NCBI RefSeq assembly: GCF_000003815.2
Contig: NC_049993.1
Coordinates: forward strand, 19,047,068 to 19,084,543
Reading direction: 5' to 3'
Length of the DNA: 37,476 nt
DNA from: Branchiostoma floridae
Taxonomy: Eukaryota; Chordata; Leptocardii; Amphioxiformes; Branchiostomatidae
Below, piece after piece: positions 30,874 through 37,476 of the stretch. The notes beneath the pieces were generated by a model, which was not told the origin of the DNA, made no database searches, and worked only from the letters and a program-made list of their open reading frames with translations. The translations under genes were made by a program, and so were the position numbers. The stretch's first letter is position 1. Each line of letters begins with the position of its first letter.

Positions 30874-33800
30874 GTAAGGAATAGGCTTAAATCTTAAGAA
30901 GGGTTTACAGAAGGCGTTCTGCTGGTTTTAGAAAGAGCACGACTTGGAATTTGGGTCAGGGGGCGGGGCCCTTGGTGGCAACTTTGTTTACGCTGTCATC
31001 AGCAAATTATTCGCACGTGTTCAGTAGTTTGTTTGTTTGGGACATAGAACATATATGAAAAAGTGTGTGATTGTCGATTTGTGTGTGACTGTCTGCTTCT
31101 GAGACTGTGTTTATAGGTGTGTGTGTGTGTTTGTGTGTGTGTGTCTGTGCTTGTAGGTGTGTGTGTATGTGTGTGTGTGTGTGTGTGTATATATTCATCC
31201 ATGTGCGATGTGTGCATGCTTGTGTGTTTGTGTGCACATAGGTTTCTGTGATTCCCTATATACCACAACTGTCACAACATCTACATTACACTACCCCAGA
31301 TAACCCCATCGGGGGCAAAGTAAGGGGGAGAGTTGAGGTCCTGGCCTGGGCTAAGGGACAACAATACATTGTTGCAAAATGTTTACATCCTCAGTGCTGC
31401 TTCCTATTTTAGTCTTTGTCAGTTTGTAACTGGAAGGGTTTCAGTGCAGTGTGGACTAGGGGGTGGTTTTAAGTACAGTAAACTGTAAATGCAGAAACTT
31501 TCATGGTGGTTTGATGATCTAGTTTTTTGTGGGGTTGCATTTTTCAATGGCAGTAAGAGACTACAGTGCATGGTGCTACCGTGAACTTAAACCAACGCGA
31601 ATTAAATCCCCGCAAACTTAAATGCATTTACAGTATGCCATCCTCGATTGTCTTGTTGTCTGAGTCTTGCATAACATCTCTGCTCTCCTCTCCAGCTAGC
31701 AGCCCGAGGTTCCAACTATGAAGGTCTGATGAAGAGGCACAAAATCCACACCAGGAACCTGGAGTCTGTCACAGAGGCACTCAGGTTGGTTTTTTTAGGA
31801 AAGGACAAAATATTTTAGAGTTAAGATAAGTTAAGAATGATGCTAGATTGGACACAGGGCCACTGGCTTTACCTCACCATCTGAAATACAACCCCTTACA
31901 ACATGTCCAAGTGGGGATAGAACCCCTCCAATCGATCTGCAAAACTTACTTTGTGTCACAGTGACATGTTAGATAGCCTGGGTACAATCCAATCCAGATA
32001 GTAATTTGCTCCTTTATTGTACATTATATACAGTCACTTCTCACTCCAACATTTATTACACACAGTATACAGTCACTTCTCTGCTGCTATTCTGTCTGGG
32101 AACCTTGACATCTCTAACGTCTGGAATTGGCTAAATTTTGGACGAGGGTGCTGATTGGTCCCTACTCATGGGATAAAGGCTCAGGCCTAGGAAAAAAAAT
32201 GTTGTGTTTCCTGTTTCAGCCCTGAAAAAATTAGGGTCGGTAGGTAGGGATTGTCTTTTTTTTTTCTTGTATTCTTTTTTAGGATGGCCAAAACTCTAGT
32301 GATACATATTTCAATACAGTTGAACAAAGTAAACTGAAATGCATGAGGACACTTGTCTTTTAATGTCAAACTTTAATTTCGTGCGTGATAGGTACATTTA
32401 TCCTACATTTATAGATAGGACAAGCAGTGTTTTACTTCAATAGGAAGCAGGCTGAATAAAAATTCGAAGTGGAAGCTATGTGACTCCACTGCCCACCCCA
32501 AAAAAAAGTCTAGGGTCGGCAGGTTTTTTTAGGGTAGGTAGGGAAACAGGAAACGCAACATTTTTTTTCCTAGGCCTCATTTGAACAAGCGTTCCAACAC
32601 CCGAAATGCCCTAGCTCCGTCTTTTTGTGGGAGGGAGTGGGAGGGCCTGTTGTCATAGAACGAGCACTCTAGAACCCATTCCTAATTTGCTCATTAACTG
32701 GTGTCATCACCAAAAGGTTTGAATGTACAGTTCTCCAGACGCGTAGCAGAAGCAAACATAGGACATAGGAGTGAACTACTACCTGGATGGTACCTAGGCT
32801 ACCTGTTAGCAACATTTAAAGTCGATTTCATAGAATCTGATGTTCCATCTCCCCGTAGAAGCCATGGTGTGGAGGTGAAGGTCATACAGAAACACGAGTA
32901 CACCCCGGAGAAGGTCAACTGGGCTGATGTCATCATGTCTGCTGGAGGTAAGGTCACGTGGTTGTTATGGTTACCATTGTCAAGGTCGTTTGGTTTTCAT
33001 CGACTTTTTTTCTTTATTTGTTCTAAGGATTTTCCTAATTTTGTATCTTTTCATTGGGTAGATTTAGGCTTTAAAAAACACATGATATAGTCTCATTCCA
33101 GCAATGTTTTTAAAAAGTCTGTTGTCTTTCTTAAAAGATAGTCCCTCTAGCAGCTGCCTTGAAAACTGCAGATTACAACTATGGAAGGATTTTTGTTTAC
33201 AATTTCAAAGTGCTGTCGAGAATAAGAATCCTCTCTCCTTTAGTTTCTCATCCCTTCTATCTTTCCCTCCCCTGCTGCGTCAGGTGATGGTACGTTCCTG
33301 ATGGCTGCCAGTCACATCCTGACCAGGAAGAAACCATTAATAGGGGTGAACACTGACCCGTCCAGATCTGAGGGATATCTGTGTCTACCCAAGGAGTACT
33401 CTGGGAAATTCTCTCGTGCGTTGGACAGACTTTTAGCTGGGAAATTCAGGTGAGACTATAGGGCATACTGATCAAGTTACTAGCGTGCATTGTACTGTAG
33501 TTAGCAGCCCTGCCTCTGGAACTACACTGTAGAAGCCGTGAGTTTGATTCTAGGTATTGTCGCTCATCCGACATGCTCACTACTGAAAAGGATTGCACTC
33601 TTTGGGATGTGATATTACATAGCTGTAGTCCACTGGTCATTGTGCTTGTTAAAACAAGAGCTTCTCATGTTTGTTTACTCGTGTTTGTTTGTTGGTTACT
33701 CATGTTTGTTTACTCCCATCTGTTTGTTTACTGATGTTTGGTACAGATGGAGATGGAGGAACAGGATCCGCATCACGCTGGAGGGGTACCAGGTCAGCCA

Positions 33801-36079
33801 CATCGACCCTGTCGACCTGGACGACCTTGAACTGGGAGCACACGATCACCTTGGACCTCATCGAGACTACAGGTGTGTGTGGGAGGGGGGTAGTTTTATT
33901 TCTCTACCTTAGAAGAAGTGGAAAGCTTCTTTAGTCCTTCATTACCTTTATATGACCTTGAACTGGGAGCACACAATCACCTTGGGCCCCACCGAGACTA
34001 CAGGTGTGTGTGGGAGGGGGGGGTGGGGGGTAGTTGTACTCCTTCACCTAAGCTTCGTTAGTATTGTTGAATTGATTTCCATGGATGTCCTTCAACACCT
34101 GTGCATGACCCTCAGCAAAGTGTACATGATGACCTTGGACCCACCGAGACTACAGGTGTGTGTGAGACTGGGGGTTACTTTTATTTCTTCACCTTAGAAC
34201 AAGTGGAAAGCTTCTTTAGTTTCGAGGAATTACTTGCAAGGATGTCCTTCTATACAATCTTTCCAAACATTTACATGATATTAAAGGGGTACACCATAAC
34301 TTGGAACTAGTGAAATTCGTAACTGATAGAATTAGGTATTTATGATCTTATGTCTGATAGGTGATAGACATTCCAGGTCGTTGGGTCAATGGAAGAGGCT
34401 ACTACTAGTTCACAGGGTTTTTGGTTTATCTGTTTGAGTGTGTTTCTCCGTTATATAATTTCCCTATCCTATTAATATTAATGTTCACTGCAGGGTGACA
34501 GGAAGTGATCAACGGATGCATTATTTCACAATTAATGAACTATAATTAAACAAGGCAAAGAGATAAAAAGATCTTCAAACTGTTCTTTTCCTTTGTGTCT
34601 GAGCAGATACCAGAGTGAGTCAGACGACGAGCGACTGTTGCATCCGTCGGAGCGGTCGTTGGACCAAACGGAGACGACGGTTCTACCCATCCGCGCGCTG
34701 AACGAGATCTTCATTGGGGAGACCAGGGCTTCCAGGTACAAAGTCGTGTCACAGGTCATGTCACAGGTTGTATGAGTTATAGACATTGAAAATTGAAATG
34801 CTAAGTTGGGTAAATGATGTGGAGGACTGCATTGCACAGTCATTGAGACTTTTACTCATGATGACTTTTTCAACTGGTGTGTTTTGTTTTGTACTGTACT
34901 TGAACCAGTTACTGTAGGTGTGCTAATGTTGTCCTGTTGTTGTGTGGTTTCAGGACGTCCTACTACGAGTTGTCCGTTGACGGGCGTCGCTGGGAGAAGC
35001 AGAAAAGCTCAGGACTGACCGTGTGTACAGGGACGGGGTCGTCGTCATGGTGAGGGTCTAAACTTAACTGGATTGAAGTAGTATTTTTATTACCTGGATT
35101 GTTCCCTGAAGAGTTTCATGAAGTAAGTGAATCAAGACCTGTATTGTACATTAAAACTTTGCCCAACCGAGCTAAGCACAGGTCAAAGACAAAACATGTA
35201 TATAAAAGTATTACAGATCTTAAGTCTAACACAGAAGTTCAGCTTCTTCTCGCTTCTTGGTTAGTAAGTCAGTGGATAAAGTTGAAAGTTCATAGAGAGG
35301 ACATCAGAGACACTACCTGGGTTAAGGCAGTACCTGGGTTAAGGAGGTTTTATCGATCAGAAAATTGACTCCAAGTCATGAACCATGATGAGGTGGGATA
35401 TAAAATCAGTCACATTTAAGACTACATTCTTCACACTGCAGCAGTGACACCTAGCTGCAGTATGAAGTACTGCAGTAGCAAAAACTAGCTGCGCAGCCGT
35501 ACATCAGTGACACCTAGCTGCTGTGTTGAGTACTGCAGTAACAGTGACACCTGGCTACATTACAAGTTAGAAACAGTCATTATCGTCCTGAGGAAGTTGA
35601 CAGATGGTCATCAAAATATTTGCCAGGAAAAAAACTTTTGGTTGTATGCAAAAATCGTTATACTGTACATATTTCCTATTTTTGCTGATTAATGCTGTGC
35701 TTGTGTCCGCACAGCACTAATCCCGGTGCCCGGTGCTATGGCCGAGTGGGTAGAGTGTTCGCCTTGCATCCGTAAGGTCGTGAGTTCGATCCCCGGCCTA
35801 GTCATACCAAAGACTCTAAAAAATGGTACATGCTGCTTTCTCTGCTTAGCACTCAGCACTAATGAGGAAGAGTATGGAAGTTAAACACACATCACTACCA
35901 GCGGACCAGCCCCCTGCTGTAGTGGCTTGCACATGTGTGGCCCAAGGGCTTCGAAGTGGGGATGGGCGCCACCCTACGCGTCTGTAGATGCATGGGCAAA
36001 CTTTTACTTTTTTGTGTCCGCAGGTCCCTGCATATCAACCAGCTCACCTACCAGAGCACCAGAGAGATACTCAGGATAG
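30685..36079 (+). CDS. NADK2: NAD kinase 2, mitochondrial (first eight coding exons; C-terminus beyond window)
   Basis: NADK2 phosphorylates NAD+ to NADP+ in mitochondria. Coding exons: 30685-30873, 31696-31784, 32859-32947, 33284-33449, 33747-33872, 34607-34735, 34954-35049, 36024-36079. Phases match at every junction, giving 313 codons. Residues 1-24 are rich in Arg, Phe and Leu, like a mitochondrial transit peptide. SAGGDGT at 120-126 is the family's GGDGT nucleotide-binding motif, followed by GVNTDPSRSEG at 143-153. ALNE at 250-253 is the conserved Asn-Glu pair that contacts NAD, and SSGLTVCTGTGS at 281-292 is the later conserved loop. Human NADK2 is about 440 residues, so roughly 100 more lie to the right. 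The start is the first ATG after an in-frame TAG (30631-30633). All motifs are intact, so the gene looks functional. Confidence 0.95.
31117..31195. repeat. (GT)n microsatellite in NADK2 intron 1
   Basis: Interrupted GTGTGT runs with TGTGTTTGTG variants. The minus-strand His/Thr-rich open frames across it are low complexity. Confidence 0.9.
31480..31637. mobile_element. Second TACTGTAAATGCA-type fold-back element, decayed copy
   Basis: It starts ACTGTAAATGCAGAAACTTTC and ends CTTAAATGCATTTACAGTA in NADK2 intron 1. It shares AGAGACTACAGTG(T/C)ATGGTGCTACCG with the copy at 20.6 kb. Many CGCG/ACCGCG blocks of that copy appear here as CATGG, CCGTG or similar, as expected from CpG loss. Confidence 0.75.
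31696..31784 (+). CDS. NADK2: NADK2 exon 2
   Basis: It encodes residues 64-93. The acceptor CTCTCCTCTCCAG and donor CAG|GTTGGT are good. The peptide contains GSNYEGLMKRHKIHTRN, matching the region before the first Rossmann strand in NADK2. It ends phase 2. Confidence 0.88.
32181..32579. mobile_element. 393-bp terminal inverted repeat element in NADK2 intron 2
   Basis: The ends GGCCTAGGAAAAAAAATG... (32184) and ...CATTTTTTTTCCTAGGCC (32576) are inverted copies over about 35 bp with one difference. Just inside both ends are TAGGGTCGG(T/C)AGG-type blocks. TCA flanks both sides (32181-32183, 32577-32579), compatible with a 3-bp target duplication. No coding capacity was seen. Confidence 0.8.
32859..32947 (+). 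CDS. NADK2: NADK2 exon 3
   Basis: It encodes residues 93-123 (phase 2 in, phase 1 out). The acceptor is CCATCTCCCCGTAG and the donor GGAG|GTAAGG. It ends in WADVIMSAGG, so the GGDGT motif is split across the next intron. Confidence 0.9.
33284..33449 (+). CDS. NADK2: NADK2 exon 4: NAD-binding core
   Basis: It encodes residues 123-178. It begins with GDGTFLMAASH, completing the GGDGT motif, then GVNTDPSRSEGYLCLP. The acceptor is CTGCTGCGTCAG and the donor CAG|GTGAGA. Confidence 0.93.
33478..33570 (+). mobile_element. Possible SINE head (tRNA-like) in NADK2 intron 4
   Basis: GTAGTTAGCAGCCCTGCCTC... followed by CCGTGAGTTTGATTC resembles A- and B-box spacing of the SINEs elsewhere in the window. 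It is diverged and the body is not clear. Confidence 0.35.
33747..33872 (+). CDS. NADK2: NADK2 exon 5
   Basis: It encodes residues 178-220: WRWRNRIRITLEG at 179-191, then an Asp/Leu/His-rich segment. The acceptor is GTTTGGTACAG and the donor TACAG|GTGTGT. The last 50 nt and this donor are duplicated twice in the following intron. Confidence 0.9.
33823..34225 (+). repeat. Three tandem copies of exon-5 tail plus 5' splice site in NADK2
   Basis: GACCTTGAACTGGGAGCACA...GAGACTACAG|GTGTGTGTG occurs at the real exon end (donor 33873) and again with donors at 34004 and 34156. Copies 1 and 3 also share the following intron (TTTATTTCT...ACCTTAGAA(G/C)AAGTGG, AAAGCTTCTTTAGT). The repeated unit is therefore about 130-150 bp and spans the exon-intron border. 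Copies 2 and 3 have no evident acceptor and are taken as non-coding. Confidence 0.88.
34607..34735 (+). CDS. NADK2: NADK2 exon 6: conserved Asn-Glu motif
   Basis: It encodes residues 220-263. It starts with an acidic/serine-rich variable stretch, then LPIRALNEIFIGE at 246-258 with the NAD-contacting N252-E253. The acceptor is CCTTTGTGTCTGAGCAG and the donor CCAG|GTACAA. Confidence 0.93.
34954..35049 (+). CDS. NADK2: NADK2 exon 7
   Basis: It encodes residues 263-295: SYYELSVDGRRWEKQKSS, then GLTVCTGTGSSSW, the conserved substrate loop. The acceptor is GTGTGGTTTCAG; the donor ATG|GTGAGG leaves a split Trp codon completed by exon 8. Confidence 0.93.
35440..35570. repeat. Short tandem repeat, about 60 bp, three copies, in NADK2 intron 7
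   Basis: CAGTGACACCTAGCTGC...GTACTGCAGTA recurs near 35442, 35506 and, partly, 35540. Non-coding. Confidence 0.75.
35733..36015 (+). mobile_element. tRNA-derived SINE abutting the exon 8 acceptor
   Basis: The tRNA-like head is GGTGCTATGGCCGAGTGGGTAGAG, then TTGCATCCGTAAGG and GTGAGTTCGATCCCCGGCC (A and B boxes in place). The body starts GTCATACCAAAGACT, as in the copy at 37.4 kb. The acceptor-stem ends do not pair well, so it is not a working tRNA gene. The element runs to about 36015, a few bases before the exon 8 acceptor AG at 36022-36023. Confidence 0.82.
36024..36079 (+). CDS. NADK2: NADK2 exon 8
   Basis: A 56-nt exon encoding residues 295-313: SLHINQLTYQSTREILRI. The acceptor TTTTTTGTGTCCGCAG is strong and the donor ATAG|GTGAGT ends in phase 1. 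The next exon is not in the window. Confidence 0.87.
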
Positions 36080-36144
36080 GTGAGTCTGCAACTGCTTTTA
36101 GTTTATACAGTACTAGAAGCTGCAGATATATATGATATATGGTA

Positions 36145-36360
36145 TGACTGTATTAATACCATCACCAAACGGAAAGTGTCTGGCAACAGGGGTCGTGGCA
36201 GACCGAGAAAAACTTGGATGGAGTGTGTCAGGAAGGACATGGAGGTGTGCGGTCTCACAAGGGTCGACCCACAGGACAGAGCCGCATGGAAGTGGAGTTT
36301 GAAGACTAGCCGACTGCTGCCTACCCCTGCGTCAGGGACTCCAGCAGCAGTATAATCGGT
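36145..36360 (+). mobile_element. LINE (non-LTR retrotransposon) 3' coding remnant in NADK2 intron 8
   Basis: An open frame reads GRGRPRKTWMECVRKDMEVC...DRAAWK. This (R)GRP-x-x-W-x-x-x-V-x-x-D-x...DRAxW pattern is the usual C-terminal tail of many LINE reverse-transcriptase proteins. Only the tail is left, with no catalytic domain, so it is an inactive 5'-truncated copy. Confidence 0.7.
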
Positions 36361-36369
36361 CAGTGGCGG

Positions 36370-37145
36370 CGGCACCGGGGGGCCCGGAAAATGTGTTGGG
36401 GTGGGCGTCGCTGAAACCTTGTGTATTTTTTTGATGATGGAAATTTCATTTAATCAAGCTAGTCTAATGGCAAAATTTACCCCCGAAAATGCAGGAAATG
36501 GCGTTTCAGAGAGTCCCGATTTCAAAATTTTGCCAGACCTCCCTTGTGACGGCCCGCGTCTTCGGCTCAGGACAATATATTACTCGAGTGTCGCTCTCAA
36601 AAATCTTTTAAACTGAATTTATCTATCGTACTTAGCTTAATGTGGCCCCCAAATGTAGGAAATGACGTTTCAGACGGTCAAGATTTCAAAATTTTCTCCG
36701 GACTTCCGACCTCCCTAGCGATAACTTGCGCCTCGGGCGCTCACAACGACGTGGTGAAAATTTGTGTGGGTCATCGCCCTCAAACAATTTCTTTCTTTGA
36801 CAAAAAGGGCATTAGATTTAGTATAGTCTGCCAGCAAAATTTGTCCCTAATGATACATAAAATGGCATTTCAGAGGGTGCAGATTTCGAAATTTCCCCAG
36901 ACCAACCTTGTGACAGATCGCACCTTTGGTACTCGAAATCATGAAAATATTTTTGGGGCATCGCCCTCGCTATTAAAAACCATGTGTCTTTCTTACAGAA
37001 TTGCCATCAAATTTAGCTTAGTCTGGCAGCAAAATTTGCTTGTCAAAACGCAGGAAATGGCGTTTTAGAGGGTTGAGATCTCAAATTTTCACGGGGGAGC
37101 ATGCCCCCGGACACCCCTAGGTTTGTCGCGCCTTCGGCGCTACAT
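36370..37145. repeat. Four-copy diverged repeat, about 190 bp unit, in NADK2 intron 8
   Basis: Copies centre near 36510, 36680, 36880 and 37070. Shared blocks are GCAGGAAATGGCGTTTCAGAG, GATTTCAAAATTTTxCC and GCGCCTTCGGCxC-type segments. The last copy adds GGGGGAGCATGCCCCCGG and CGCGCCTTCGGCGCTAC. The 142-codon frame through it (36640-37068) is repeat-derived. Confidence 0.75.
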
Positions 37146-37217
37146 GTGTTGCAAAATTCTGTCAGTAAAGTTCGCCCCCCCATACGAAATTTGCTGCCGC
37201 CGCCTCTGTAACCATGG

Positions 37218-37356
37218 ATAGTGAGTGAGTGAGTGAGTGAGTGAGTGAGTGAGTGAGTGAGTGAGTGAGTGAGTGAGTGAGTGAGTGAGTGAGTGAGTGA
37301 GTGAGTGAGTGAGTGAGTGAGTGAGTGAGTGAGTGAGTGAGTGAGTGAGTGAGTAA
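37218..37356. repeat. (GTGA)n microsatellite, about 34 units
   Basis: Near-perfect GTGAGTGAGTGA tract, ending GAGTAAGTGG where the SINE begins. Minus-strand frames give Thr-His-Ser-Leu repeats, which are artefacts. Confidence 0.97.
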
Positions 37357-37476
37357 GTGGTACAATCTCCAAGTAGTAGAGTGTTTGTCTTGCCCGGCCG
37401 AGTCATACCAAAGACTTTTAAAATGCCACAAGCTGCTTTCTCTACTTTAATAGCACCCAGCATTTGAGAAAGACTA
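37357..37476 (+). mobile_element. SINE copy joined to the GTGA tract, cut by the window edge
   Basis: GGTACAATCTCCAAGTAGTAGAGTGTTTGTCTTGCCCGGCCGAGTCATACCAAAGACT matches the SINE at 35.7 kb with a deletion covering much of the tRNA-like head. The body (GCTGCTTTCTCTACTTT...GCACCCAGCA) continues to the window end. Confidence 0.75.

Noticed and set aside
30999-31268. His/Thr-rich minus-strand proteins in NADK2 intron 1
   Set aside because: Translation of the GT microsatellite.
35733-35810. A functional tRNA gene
   Set aside because: A and B boxes are present but the acceptor-stem ends do not pair and the sequence continues into a repeated SINE body.
36103-36375. Minus-strand 90-codon frame in NADK2 intron 8
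   Set aside because: It is antisense to the LINE remnant and has no recognisable domain.
37043-37463. Thr-His-Ser-Leu repeat proteins on the minus strand
   Set aside because: Direct translation of the GTGA microsatellite in three frames.

Overview
The window looks like nuclear DNA of an invertebrate chordate, most likely a lancelet (Branchiostoma). The genes are intron-rich with GT-AG junctions. One encodes a chordate-style class I cytokine receptor, and most of the sequence between genes is tRNA-derived SINEs, short fold-back DNA elements and minisatellites. The species call is inference from gene content and repeat style. There are no bacterial operons, CRISPR arrays or phage genes.

Two spliced genes can be read codon by codon. 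(1) On the minus strand, about 9416 down to 2722, is a complete seven-exon gene for a 346-residue protein: signal peptide, one Ig domain, then a cytokine-receptor homology module with two fibronectin III-like domains. It resembles the vertebrate CRLF1/CNTFR/IL-6R-alpha group. All junction phases agree, the coding exons sum to 1041 nt, and a stop followed by a polyadenylation signal predicts a secreted protein without membrane anchor. (2) On the plus strand from 30685 to beyond the right edge are the first eight coding exons (313 codons) of mitochondrial NAD kinase, NADK2.

Layout: 1-800 degenerate tandem repeat; 800-2720 nothing recognised; 2722-9416 cytokine receptor gene, whose intron 4 is filled by a 2.2-kb minisatellite and whose intron 3 holds a 100-N gap; 9.4-30.5 kb intergenic, with fold-back elements (10.5, 14.1-14.6, 15.9, 20.6, 21.0, 23.0, 23.5, 28.2 kb), SINEs (20.9, 25.9 kb) and tandem arrays (12.4-13.1, 21.7-22.5, 24.0-25.45 kb); 30.5-37.5 kb NADK2, whose introns hold a 393-bp inverted-repeat element, SINEs, a LINE tail, a four-copy repeat and a GTGA microsatellite.

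The most unusual feature is in the cytokine receptor gene. The 58-bp minisatellite is built from the last 26 or so nt of exon 4 plus its 5' splice site, giving 39 tandem copies of an exon tail and donor, 34 with an intact GTAAGT. A smaller version of the same event, three copies of an exon tail plus donor, occurs independently in intron 5 of NADK2. The two genes have no evident shared function: one is an extracellular cytokine-binding protein, the other a mitochondrial NADP-producing enzyme.
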